A stretch of 55,484 bases of DNA, from NCBI GenBank assembly GCA_018136815.1, contig CM030932.1, positions 1,014,866-1,070,349 of the forward strand, read 5' to 3'. This document shows positions 43,793 through 53,196 of this stretch, in pieces; position 1 is the stretch's first letter, and every line of letters starts with the position of its first letter. Position numbers and translations under genes: made by a program. Below the pieces are notes generated by a model. It saw only the letters and a program-made list of their open reading frames with translations, was not told the DNA's origin and searched no databases. This DNA comes from Isochrysis galbana (taxonomy: Eukaryota > Haptophyta > Isochrysidales > Isochrysidaceae).

Positions 43793-44343
43793 CATGTGGC
43801 TTACTAGCTGTCTAGATGTGGTTCATTGAGAGTTCTTAGGCGTTTCTTGGTGCCTCAATCGCAATCGCCTTCACGCAGGCATTTATTGTCGAATGCCAAC
43901 GCCTTTCGAAGAGTAGAGAGTAGTCTTACGTCGCGATGACAGCCGTGAGGCCACCATAGCGCACCCCGCGCTCCTGAGTGCGCTAGGCCGCCTAGAATTA
44001 GATTGGCCGTCCCGCCCGTGCCATGGGGAGTGAGTGAGCGGGGCAAGGATGGGATCCAAGCACTCTAGCCACTCTCGGTTCTCGGTGCCCCTAAACGGCA
44101 CGTCGCAGAGCGCATGTGCGCGACGGCTATGCCTCAAGCTTCATAGATGATGGTATCCCACACATCGAGGTAGCGGTAGCGGCTAACTTACAACTTAGTA
44201 GCACGGTAGCGGGCATTGCTGGGCGATAACTGCACGTTGCACGCACACGCTTTCGTAAGGTTGGGGCCACGATTCGCCAATGGTAGCCAATTGCAGCTCC
44301 CCATAGCCCATAGATAGATCACATCTTTTTAAAATATCTGGGC
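43793..44343. other. intergenic stretch
   Basis: No gene recognised. Presumed 3' UTR of the AlgH-like gene at the left. Confidence 0.4.
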
Positions 44344-44400
44344 GATAGTACCACTACTCCCACTAGCCCGGTACTATCACGACACCCCTCAGCGCACCTG
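44344..44400 (+). repeat. short hairpin repeat, copy 2
   Basis: GATAGTACC ... GGTACTATC, perfect 9 bp arms with a 17-base loop, followed by ACGACACCCCTCAGCGCAC. Matches 19121-19178, whose trailing sequence is TATAGCGCAC. Confidence 0.6.
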
Positions 44401-44985
44401 CCCGTACGCCTTGACGTACGTGTGCCGACACCAGCCAGCACACATACACATATGCACCGCTTCAAATCTCCCCTCTCGCAACCCCCCGGCTCCGCCCATT
44501 ATAACTCTCCACAAATAATAATGGGTGAAAACCCAGTGAGGCGGACCGACCTACGCCGGGCGACTCACCAATCACCAAGGAAACACACCGGGGGGGGGTC
44601 TCTCGTCCGTGAAGCTGAACGGCCCTTACAGCTCTCGCTCTCTCCTCGCGCCGCGAGCAATCCTCGAGAAATAAAAGACCGCGCCTCAAGTACTCGCCAT
44701 AAGGGGCCCCGTAGGCCGTAGGCGTCTTGAATCTCTCCTTCCTCATCTACCTCCTGTCACTAGCCGCCCCTCTCCGCCCGTTTGCTCACGCAAACGGGGC
44801 TCATTTCTCATTTCTCATCGCACTCACTCCATGGGGGGTGGAGGGGGGGAGGTGTCAACCCCCCCCCCCCCCCCCTCCCTCTCTCCATTCTCCTCCACCC
44901 CTCTCCCTGCGGCGCGTCGCCATGCAGCGCGCCACGGCCTGCTCTCAGAGGGCCTCTGGGGGCTCCTAGAGGGCCGGCAAGGACA
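44401..44985. other. intergenic stretch
   Basis: No gene. A 19 bp C run is at 44858. The interval leads into the dispersed repeat copy C. Confidence 0.4.
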
Positions 44986-45341
44986 GCTCAGGGGGCAGTG
45001 GAGGCTGGGGCTGGGGCTCAGCCCTTGGGCCCCCCTGCCTCTCCCACGCTCGCCTCGTTGGCCATGGGGATGGGAGCCGCCCAGAGGCCCTTGTATGCCT
45101 GGCGACCAGGGATGGGGGGCGGAGTCAGTTCGAGGGCAGGCCCAACGCGGGCGTGGGAGTGCGAGTCGCGGCCCGCGCCCACTAGGGGTTTAGGCCAGAA
45201 TGATGATTGCCCAGCTCCTTCCTGCCATAGGGCGCAGGGGCTGAGGTTGGTTGTTGGTTGTACGGGCCCACCCCGGGGGTGTCCGCAATGGTGTGAGGAG
45301 GGCGCGAGGCCCCCATTGACCCCCACTTATAAAAGTAGGTT
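44986..45341 (+). repeat. ~350 bp dispersed repeat, copy C
   Basis: Full-length but more diverged copy from AGCTCAGGGGGCAGTGGAGG to TATAAAAGTAGGTT. Its right end lies 10 bp from the stop codon of the unknown minus-strand gene, so it probably forms that gene's 3' UTR. Confidence 0.8.
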
Positions 45342-45350
45342 CTAGATGGA

Positions 45351-45871
45351 TTATATCCCCTCAAGCAAATTATGTGGGGCGGCAGTAGCCTCGACGAGGA
45401 AGGTGGGCCGTATGGTCATCGCCCAGACTGCAACAAATGCGCCTTGAGCCATTCTAGCATCTATCGTCGAGATGGGGTTCTCATGAGCCAACGTGTACGT
45501 GATCGGGACTAGGGCGTTGGCTATAGGAACCCTTGGACGAGGCGGAGCGTAGTAGCTTAGCGGTCACCTTCAAGACTTTTTTCATGGGCCGATGGACTCG
45601 TCCCCAAAGCCAGAGGATACAAGATGGGCCAACTCCGCATCTAAGGATTGGGGCCATGCCCCCTACGGATACACGGATACACCCATCGAATGTTCACCAA
45701 CGTGAAAAGCTTTGCGGAAATGTGCCGACAATCAGCCATCATAGCAACCATTTCCTCACACACAGCCCCGCTCCCGTAGGATAGCTGTGCGCCAACTGGC
45801 AACAATGTACGCTTCGTCTCGATAGTAATTGCCGACGCCTCGTGTTCGCGTCCACGGGGCATATCTATCAT
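45351..45871 (-). CDS. unknown conserved-looking protein, two exons
   Basis: Minus-strand exons 45667-45871 and 45351-45520 join in phase 1 (donor C|GTAGGG, acceptor TATAG) to 124 residues. Text includes IETKRTLLPVGAQLSYGSG, VCEEMVAMMADCRHISAK, LVNIRWVYPCIPN, THENPISTIDARMAQGAF-like sequence and VWAMTIRPTFLVEA. The composition is that of a real protein and the junction is consistent. In-frame sequence upstream of the chosen ATG (NFWKWVRRTAFGQDYVGKP) also looks coding and is preceded by a possible acceptor at about 45957, so a further upstream exon may exist, though the RFC2 gene ends only ~35 bp away. I recognise no family. Confidence 0.55.
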
Positions 45872-45991
45872 TTTTAGAGGCTTCCCGACGTAGTCTTGGC
45901 CAAATGCTGTCCGCCGTACCCACTTCCAAAAATTAATGTTGAGGTGTTGTGAGGCCTAACGCAGGGGATGAGTTCATAGTAGTATGTCAAT

Positions 45992-47769
45992 TTATCTCTC
46001 CTTCGGCTGCTGGTGGCCTCTGACGCAGAGCTTTGCGATCAATCCTGTGAGTTGCAATAATGTGTCCATTCCATCCAGCACCCTCATATGCGCAGTTCCA
46101 ATCTCCTGTTGGGACAAAGGCGGGGTTCTGACCGCATAGGCTGGGAAATCTTCGAAGATACGGGTACCAAAGCGAGTGAACGCGAGGACTGTAGCACGCT
46201 AGCAGATTTGACATGCTTGCCTTCACAAAGTCAAGCTTCATGCCTTCATCCATGTCCTCGAACTTGACCAGGCGGAACAGAGTACCGACGACGTCCAGGC
46301 CACTGTAGCCAGCTGACCAGAGCGATTCAATGACGCCACATGCTGCCTGCGAAGGCATTGCGGGAGATCAGAAGCGCGAGCCGCCTTGAAAGTTGAGTTC
46401 TTTGATGCGGCTCCAATTTGTGGCGAAATGTGCAGCTAGTCACCTGGAAGTCGGCATCGATGCATGAACGAATGGCTTTTTTTATGAGCAGAGGATGCGG
46501 CTGATCGCAAACCTACGAGGGCGCCAACGTGGTCAGAATGGATTGAAAGCATAGCACACTTTGTACCGTCTCTCTCGGCATCGACATACTTTGAAAACGT
46601 TTTCGCTGTTGATGAAACCAAATCCAGCAAAAGTCGCTTGGGCATTGTTGAGAGCCTGCCGAAAAGAGGACACCGAAGCAGCTGTTAGCACGCAGCTATC
46701 ATCTTTTCTCGTCAAGCACGGTGAAGGGTCCTGATGGCGTGCACCTGTCGCATGTCGCCTTCTGCGGTAAAAATGACAGATTCCAGACCACTGTCGTCGT
46801 GTGGAGCACCCTCCGCCGCAAGGACTTCCTGTAGACGTTTGAGAACCTGCAAGTGTTAGGCGTGCAGACTCTATCACGTGAGCCGAACAAAGAAGCAAAG
46901 CAGGCTCCATTGCCACTCGTCACGACTTTCCAGATGGGTTGGACGTGCCTGTTGGTCAGTCAATTTGGAATAGCGGAGGATCGCGCAGCGGCTCTGTATG
47001 GGTTCGATGATCTTCTCAGATACATTGCATGCAAGTGCAAATCGAGTCGTTGAGGAGTAGATCTCCATTGTCCTGCGCATTGCCTGCAATGTACAGGCAA
47101 ACACCCGTTTCTTACCAAGCAAGGCTGTAATCGCGGCCTATCGATTTTGCGGGCTGTGTGCAATGCGGACACGTGGGCCAGACTCGAGCTAGCAGAGCAT
47201 CTCCGAAATCTAGATCACCAAATGCACAATGGAAGGTTGCGGGAAAGAACGTACCTGCTGAGCACCCTCTGTCATTGAATCGGCCTCGTCGAGCACGATA
47301 ATCTTATGGCGTCCGGGAGGCAGACTGACCTTCTTCTGAGCGAACCCCTTAATTCTGCGCGCAATTCCGAGCCAGATGATTACTTGGGCGCTTCAAACGA
47401 ATACACAGTATTGCTTATGGACCAACAAGAGCATTCACTACGATGAAGTATGCACCTGTTGCGCACTACGTCAATTCCACGATCATCGGATGCATTGAGC
47501 TCAAGAACCTGACGAGACAAAGGAGCGTCTATTTCGAAGCCGGCACTCAAAGATGCCGCCGCAGAGCGTATGCTTACCGCATCTTTGAAGGCATCGCCAA
47601 GCAATGCATGAGCTAGTGCAAGAACACTTGTGGTCTTGCCGGTGCCCGGCGGTCCAGACAAGATGAGATTGGGCATGTTCCCCTGCTCCGCGAGGACCTG
47701 AAGTCGACCGACAGTGTCATCATTGCCCACGATGTCCTTGATTTCCTTTGGCCGGTACTTCTCCAGCCA
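45992..47769 (-). CDS. RFC2: replication factor C subunit 2 (clamp loader), 5' exon missing
   Basis: ATPase subunit of the RFC complex that loads PCNA at primer ends. Nine exons are resolved on the minus strand: 47578-47769, 47456-47508, 47255-47354, 46949-47083, 46745-46846, 46590-46655, 46444-46512, 46221-46346, 45992-46105, giving 318 residues. Motifs in order: [20 protein letters not shown], Walker [29 protein letters not shown], Walker [31 protein letters not shown]-type sensor 1 (here [10 protein letters not shown]), the [13 protein letters not shown] motif, [20 protein letters not shown], and the C-terminal collar exon [20 protein letters not shown]. Two introns (after 46949 and after 46221) appear to use GC donors (CAG|GCACGT, AAG|GCAAGC). 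The first coding exon must lie in or beyond the assembly gap. Confidence 0.94.
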
Positions 47770-47884
47770 CTGCAGAAGGATGGGCAAATTGTCGTCAAAT
47801 CCATGACATGCGCCGCACTTGTATTTGAGGGCTCAGCCAGGGCGCGCACCGGCTGTTCGTGTGTGATTGGAGCAGCATCAGGAG

Positions 47885-47984
47885 NNNNNNNNNNNNNNNN
47901 NNNNNNNNNNNNNNNNNNNNNNNNNNNNNNNNNNNNNNNNNNNNNNNNNNNNNNNNNNNNNNNNNNNNNNNNNNNNNNNNNNNN
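47885..47984. other. assembly gap (100 N)
   Basis: Exactly 100 undetermined bases, the conventional filler for a gap of unknown size. It probably hides the 5' exon of RFC2. The order and orientation of the two sides depend on scaffolding. Confidence 1.
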
Positions 47985-48793
47985 CCCCAGGCATGCCCCT
48001 CAGAAAGGTGTTGAGGCGGCCAGTGTGAGAAGATCTGCGCACAAGAGTATGTAATCAGCGGGAGTATATGCGCTCTGTTGCTCGTGGATGCAGGGCAGTA
48101 AGGCGCCCTCGTGCAGGGGTGCATGCCAGTGTACCGAGCCGGAAGAGCGGGTTGGCACCGCCTCCCCCAGTACCTGCGCGGACGGGCTCGCAGGGAAGGC
48201 AGAATCGAGGCGAGAAGGGAGAGAGAAGAGGGGGAAAGGGGCAGCAGCGAGGCGGCCGGCGCGTACGTGGAGCGCCGCCTCCCCAATAAAGAGAAGCCAC
48301 AGACGGCGCCAAGCGGCCGAGGACGAGTTTCCCGCGCTTCTCGTCTCTCTACAAACTAACTGCGATTCTTACCACTCGGGGGAATGGGAATGGTCGCCCT
48401 GAAGACCAGGGGAAAAGGGAAAGGGAAAAGGGCGGAAAATAGCCTTGAAAGGCATCACTACCGCAGGTTCACAGCCCTACATGGGAGATACGGCCCACGA
48501 CTCACCGAGATACGGTAGATACGGCTGTATCTCGGCTTTCTTCTAGATGATAGATGAGGTAGATACGAGATACGAGATACGGGGTAGGGATAGGGGGCAC
48601 GGGCGCCAGTCGGCGGCTGCAGATACGGTAAATTTTTAACAAATTTTTATGGGTCGCGGCGCGGCAAAGGAACGGAACTAGCGCTAACTCAAGACAGGAC
48701 TCCCTGCCGCGGTAAGCGCAAGCACCCTTCCCCCTTATGCCACCCAGCTCTTCACTAGCTTTCTACCTGCACTAGCTGGAGCGCCCCTCCCTC
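47985..48793. other. interval between gap and right-end element
   Basis: No gene recognised. 48510-48600 is rich in GATACGA/GAGATACGG repeats. Minus-strand frames in 48060-48310 are Arg/Pro/Ser-rich and may belong to the RFC2 leader or be chance. Confidence 0.4.
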
Positions 48794-48844
48794 AAGTCGC
48801 GTTCCGTCAAAAGAGGACCACAATCTGTTTTCTTTTTAGGGTGT

Positions 48845-49108
48845 GTGCGAAAAGTATTTTTCACCCGTGATGACAATAATACAATGGATATCAGAGCACG
48901 TGGAGCAATCACGTCCGCTGTAAATTCTCTACTACCCAATGCCGGTGGTAGACCAAGAGCTGATTTGAACCTCATGTTGGACAGGATGTGTCATATTTTG
49001 TGGACTGGGGCGCCATGGAGGTCTCTTGGATCGGGATACAGCACGGTGCATGGCACATTCATGAAATGGATGTCACGTGATGTCTACTTTTCTTCAAAAA
49101 CAGCTTGA
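48845..49108 (+). pseudogene. IS5-like transposase N-terminal fragment, left arm
   Basis: 87 codons. The segment LLPNAGGRPRADLNLMLDRM, CHILWTGAPWRSLG, YSTVHGTFMKWMSRDVYF matches the N-terminal (DUF4096-like) region of IS5/IS427-type transposases, where it precedes the DDE domain. The frame ends at a TGA soon after and no catalytic domain follows, so it is non-functional alone. IS5-like genes are common in bacteria and occur in some giant viruses and algae. Confidence 0.65.
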
Positions 49109-50067
49109 TACCGACCGTGATGAACTAGCGTGCATGCAAATGCTGCTCGCTGGGTACCAAGGATTGTGTCACGGAAATAGACCACAGTGTCTGTGCTCAG
49201 GTGTCTGGAGAAAGGGACGTCTGTAGTGTGAACTGGTGTTTTGTGTCCGCTTAGCGTTTTCGCACATAACGTTAGTTATGAACAATAGTGGTACAAAACA
49301 AGGCTGTGTATAGAAACTTTTTTTAAAATAAAATCGCCGTATACGAGATGTTTCGTTTACGCAGCACATGTGATTACTTGCAATCATTGAGCACGCCGTG
49401 CGTATGCGCATCGACTTCCCCCTCGCGAGGGCGCCGTGCGTGCGCATAGAAACTTTTTTCCCCAAGGCCCACATTAACGTAAAGTAGCCATATACGAGAC
49501 GTTTCGTTTGCCTCTGCGTCCAGAGTCCCCCCGCGGAAAGAGTGAACGCACGGCGTGCACCTTCCTGGAAGTTGCTATGCGCACGCACGGCGCCCCGCGG
49601 GGGGGGGAAGCCGATGTGCATACGCACGGCGTGCACAATGATTGCAAGCAATCACACGTGCTGCGCAAACGAAACGTCTCGTATATGGCTACTTTACGTT
49701 AATGTGGGCCTTGGGGAAAAAAGTTTCTATGCGCACGCACGGCGCCCTCGCGAGGGGGAAGTCGATGCGCATACGCACGGCGTGCTCAATGATTGCAAGT
49801 AATCACATGTGCTGCGTAAACGAAACATCTCGTATACGGCGATTTTATTTTAAAAAAAGTTTCTATACACAGCCTTGTTTTGTACCACTATTGTTCATAA
49901 CTAACGTTATGTGCGAAAACGCTAAGCGGACACAAAACACCAGTTCACACTACAGACGTCCCTTTCTCCAGACACCTGAGCACAGACACTGTGGTCTATT
50001 TCCGTGACACAATCCTTGGTACCCAGCGAGCAGCATTTGCATGCACGCTAGTTCATCACGGTCGGTA

Positions 50068-50331
50068 TCAAGCTGTTTTTGAAGAAAAGTAGACATCACG
50101 TGACATCCATTTCATGAATGTGCCATGCACCGTGCTGTATCCCGATCCAAGAGACCTCCATGGCGCCCCAGTCCACAAAATATGACACATCCTGTCCAAC
50201 ATGAGGTTCAAATCAGCTCTTGGTCTACCACCGGCATTGGGTAGTAGAGAATTTACAGCGGACGTGATTGCTCCACGTGCTCTGATATCCATTGTATTAT
50301 TGTCATCACGGGTGAAAAATACTTTTCGCAC
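50068..50331 (-). pseudogene. IS5-like transposase N-terminal fragment, right arm
   Basis: Identical copy of 48845-49108 in the opposite arm. The open frame can start about 26 codons further upstream (50409) because the outer flank differs. Confidence 0.65.
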
Positions 50332-50390
50332 ACACCCTAAAAAGAAAACAGATTGTGGTCCTCTTTTGACGGAACGCGACTTCAAAGGGC

Positions 50391-50722
50391 TGAGGTGTCG
50401 TTCCGTCAATAGTGGGACATCAGTCGAATTGAGCGATCAAATGTCCACAGTTGTATTGTAGTTGTTTAACATTAGATCTTGTTAAAATTATAAGAGAGAG
50501 AGGCCGTCAAAGCTTCTTCGCTAATCACATCGGTGCACGCCGTGCATGGGCACGGCGCGATGTGCATCGGTCCCCCCGCGGATACGCCGTGCGCGCGCAT
50601 GTCAACCCGTTCCATGTGTGTAGCCCCTGCGGCCCACCACTACGTAAACTGGCCATATACAACTGTGGACATCTGATCGCTCAATTCTACTGATGTCCCA
50701 CTATTGACGGAACGACACCTCA
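50391..50722. mobile_element. MITE with ~64 bp terminal inverted repeats
   Basis: A 332 bp element beginning TGAGGTGTCGTTCCGTCAAT and ending with its complement. Ends match for about 64 bp with two mismatches (through ATGTCCACAGTTGTAT). The interior holds the GCACGCCGTGC / CACGGCGCGATGTGC palindromes. A target duplication is not evident. A partial relative is at 19575, and the outer ends of the neighbouring inverted repeat share GTTCCGTC. Confidence 0.8.
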
Positions 50723-50760
50723 CGAAATAAATTCGTTACACGTCTTTAGAGGCGAGCACC

Positions 50761-51039
50761 ATGCCGATCTACCGTATCAGGAGCAAAAATGTATACGATG
50801 TTATTGGGCTTAAAAAGGCGATACAAATATTTCTTCTTGTGTCTTTGGTTATCATCTTCTTATCATTCGCCTTGACCGTGGCATTCTCGCAGCATTCAGA
50901 CTTGGACTTCGCCATAAAGACTGGAATCGGGCTGTCAGTGGGCGTCGCACTGACCTTTCTTGTCTTCTTTACGTTGTGGAAAACGAAACAATGGCGTTTT
51001 AGCCTGCCGAAGGGTAAGGTCCTCAGCTCAAAAGGGTAG
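50761..51039 (+). CDS. small membrane protein, two predicted helices
   Basis: 92 residues, MPIYRIRSKNVYDVIGLKKA, then a long hydrophobic helix (residues ~20-43), a short polar loop with QHSDLDFAIK, a second helix (~52-73), and a basic tail. It is AT-richer than the host genes and intronless. A GACGTGTAAC motif lies inverted 18-36 bp upstream of the ATG. The positive-inside rule suggests both termini in the cytoplasm. No family recognised; the setting is that of a viral or mobile-element gene. Confidence 0.6.
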   Translation: MPIYRIRSKNVYDVIGLKKAIQIFLLVSLVIIFLSFALTVAFSQHSDLDFAIKTGIGLSVGVALTFLVFFTLWKTKQWRFSLPKGKVLSSKG

Positions 51040-51067
51040 AATGAAGAAGATGAAAACTCAGCACGCG

Positions 51068-51949
51068 GGTCTATTTCCGTGACACAATCCTTGGTACCCA
51101 GCGAGCAGCATTTGCATGCACGCTAGTTCATCACGGTCGGTATCAAGCTGTTTTTGAAGAAAAGTAGACATCACGTGACATGGTCCTTCGTGCTCGGCTG
51201 CTTTGTGGCTCCTTTGTCCGCATACAGTGGAGTACCTCGGCGTGGCCGCGGAGCATGCTGCAAAGTCTCTCTGACTGTGACTTGGTCTGAAATATTCGCG
51301 GGGAAGGGGGCAGGAGGAAGGGGCTCCTCTGCTACACGTCTGTGCGCAAGCATCTGCGGAGACACCTGGTCCAGAAGAAACCTCCCTCCACTTGAGGTGT
51401 GGCATCGAGCGCATGGGCCGATTGAAGCATTTTGCGCTCAATCAGCGTGGCCCATGACCGATGTCGAGGAGGTCGGGTTGGATAACCCCCAAACCTCGTC
51501 TGTCCGAAGCTCCCTTTTGCGTCAACACTCATACATCCTCATCGATTTTGTGAGCCTGCCTTCCCAAGTGGTACCCTCTGAAATCTGAGTGGATGCCTGC
51601 CCCATGCCAAAACAGTTTCGTTACACGTCATTAGCGACAATCGCTCGGATTAGAATTTGATGTACTTCAGAGTATCGCTGGTCTCTTATGCGCGTGATGA
51701 TTGAACGCAATGGAGTTTGTAGATTGTTAGCCACGTTATTGACGTTCGCTCCTTGATCGATGAGAAACGCGACACATTGCGCGTGACCACCCCACGTCGC
51801 CCTCGGTGCCACAAAGCAGCCGAGCACGAAGGACCATGTCACGTGATGTCTACTTTTCTTCAAAAACAGCTTGATACCGACCGTGATGAACTAGCGTGCA
51901 TGCAAATGCTGCTCGCTGGGTACCAAGGATTGTGTCACGGAAATAGACC
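51068..51949. repeat. second inverted repeat, 142 bp arms
   Basis: Arms 51068-51209 and 51808-51949 are reverse complements around a 598 bp spacer. They contain the TGATGAACTAGCGTGCATGC block that is also part of the larger inverted repeat, plus a GCACGAAGGACCATGTCACG segment of their own. The direct match between 49070-49274 and 51836-52040 is 205 bp. Confidence 0.85.
51621..51805 (-). pseudogene. ankyrin-repeat protein fragment
   Basis: The minus-strand frame reads GGHAQCVAFLIDQGANVNNV, then NNLQTPLRSIITRIRD and ends VANDV-stop. GHxxCVxFLIDxGANVN and the following TPL identify the end of one ankyrin repeat and the start of another. The 5' part is replaced by the inverted repeat arm, so the gene is truncated. 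The stop codon is inside a GACGTGTAACGAAACTG motif. Ankyrin families are typical of large DNA viruses as well as cellular genomes. Confidence 0.65.
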
Positions 51950-52070
51950 ACAGTGTCTGTGCTCAGGTGTCTGGAGAAAGGGACGTCTGTAGTGTGAACT
52001 GGTGTTTTGTGTCCGCTTAGCGTTTTCGCACATAACGTTATCGCGCTGCGCGTGATAGCATCGCGCATAC

Positions 52071-52146
52071 GACGTGTAACCCAACTATTTTGACTACATG
52101 TGAAATGAAGTTATCTCATATATATATTGAAAGGCTCCTTCTGAAG
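52071..52146 (+). promoter_or_regulatory. conserved gene-end block, copy 2
   Basis: GACGTGTAACCCAACTATTT, then ACATGTGAAATGAAG, TATCTCATATA, TTGAAAGGCTC and TTCTGAAG. Same order and spacing as 10223-10302, with one short deletion and several substitutions. Confidence 0.5.
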
Positions 52147-52249
52147 TTTGCTCAGGACAGACAGAAGAGTGCAGTGCGCCGCCGACTGAGCCGTATATCT
52201 ATTTCGCATGTGATTAACTCCATTACGTGTCAATAGAGCACAGCTACCG

Positions 52250-52480
52250 TCACATGAGACGGAAGCCGGCGCACATCGCCAGCTTGGCGCCATCGCGCCT
52301 GAGCTGCTTCTTCTGCACGCCCGAGAGGCCTAGGAGCGACTTGATGCCAGTGTCGGTGCGTCTGCCTTTGAGCATGAGCCCGAGTAGCGCCGCGCACACA
52401 GCTGGAGGGGTCGAGGGCGGGATCCACCGGCTGCCCGGCGAGGCTTGGAGCCGAGAGGAGCGCGCGCCGGCGCCGCGCAA
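52250..52480 (-). CDS. possible small basic protein
   Basis: A 76-codon minus-strand frame whose last ~45 residues (VCAALLGLMLKGRRTDTGIK, LLGLSGVQKKQLRRDGAK) look protein-like, helical and basic. The N-terminal part overlaps GC-rich repeats. It would be divergent from the RPB5 gene. No family recognised; the evidence is composition only. Confidence 0.3.
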   Translation of the reverse strand: MRGAGARSSRLQASPGSRWIPPSTPPAVCAALLGLMLKGRRTDTGIKSLLGLSGVQKKQLRRDGAKLAMCAGFRLM

Positions 52481-52549
52481 CTGCGAGGAGCGAGCGGTCT
52501 CGCGCGTTGCCAGTCACACGCACGGCGAGTGGAGCCGAGGGCGGAGGCG

Positions 52550-52725
52550 AAGGGGGTGATGACGGCGGCGGAGAGGGCGGAGGCGGAGAAGGCAATGGAG
52601 GCGGTGACGGCGGCAGAGAGGGCGGAGGGGATGACGGCGGCAAATAGGGCGGAGGAGGTGACGGTGGCGGAGAGGGCGGAGGAAGTGACGGCGGCGGATA
52701 TGGTGGAGGAAGTGACGGCGGTCCA
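52550..52725 (+). repeat. GGCGGAGAG/GTGACGGCGG minisatellite
   Basis: Tandem 9-15 bp units (GGCGGAGAGGGCGGAGG, GTGACGGCGG) immediately upstream of, and in frame-compatible contact with, the RPB5 start. A related array lies at the 5' end of the coiled-coil gene (54660-54870). Confidence 0.85.
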
Positions 52726-53175
52726 GTGCTGACGGCATGCGGCGCGGAGCGCCGTGAGCCGATCCAGGTCCACCTCCACCGCGAGGAGAAGGTCGGCGTA
52801 CAGATGCTGCGCGACATGCTCGGGGAAGCGCCCGAGAGCTCACTGGTGTGTGTCGTCTCGGTCGATGGGCCTACACCTTTCACGCGGCGCGAGGTGCAGA
52901 GCAATGCGCGCGTCCAGTTCTTGACGTGCAGGCAGCTCTTCAACGACCTCTCCACGCACCGATTGGTGCCGTCGCACACGCTGGTGTCGGCGGAGCGGGC
53001 ACGTGCGCTGGCAACTCGCTTTGGGATTCAGCGCGACGACCAGTGGCCGCAGATCTCAGCGCGTGACCCAGTGTGCCTATTCTATGACTTTCGATGCGGC
53101 GATCTACTGGAGATACGGCGGATGGGGGTGGGCACCGACGGCGAATCGCCCTATTATAGAATGGTGTCCGTGTGA
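52726..53175 (+). CDS. RPB5: divergent RNA polymerase subunit RPB5, virus-like
   Basis: 149 residues, intronless. The C-terminal ~80 residues are the RPB5 assembly domain: HRLVPSHTLVSAERARALAT, RDDQWPQISARDPVCLFYDF, RCGDLLEIRRM, and YYRMV at the end, matching the family pattern VPxH..L...E...L......LPxI...DPVxRxYxxxxGDxxxI.R...Y.R.V. The N-terminal half keeps a shortened jaw-type segment (EEKVGVQMLRDML, VCVVSVDGPTPFTRREV). Cellular RPB5 is about 210 residues and closer to consensus; truncation, divergence, lack of introns and the neighbours suggest a large-DNA-virus origin. The ATG is the CTG/ATG-type start after the minisatellite, so the N-terminus is uncertain. It converges with the coiled-coil gene, 21 bp between stop codons. 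Confidence 0.8.
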   Translation: MLTACGAERREPIQVHLHREEKVGVQMLRDMLGEAPESSLVCVVSVDGPTPFTRREVQSNARVQFLTCRQLFNDLSTHRLVPSHTLVSAERARALATRFGIQRDDQWPQISARDPVCLFYDFRCGDLLEIRRMGVGTDGESPYYRMVSV

Positions 53176-53196
53176 AAACATCGCCCTAGAATATAC

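Larger units (their letters stand above)
48794..50382. repeat. perfect inverted repeat, 718 bp arms, 153 bp spacer
   Basis: Arms 48794-49511 and 49665-50382 are reverse complements with no difference that I found. Outer ends begin AAGTCGCGTTCCGTCAAAAG. Each arm carries an IS5-like transposase N-terminus, a ~205 bp block also present at 51836-52040, and GCACGCCGTGCG palindromes shared with 19700-20090. The structure could be a composite transposon, a fold-back element or an assembly/chimera artefact. Confidence 0.9.

Noticed and set aside
48461-48472. CCGCAGGTTCAC resembling the complement of the 18S rRNA 3' end
   Set aside because: Only 12 bases match and flanking sequence is unrelated; no rRNA gene is present.
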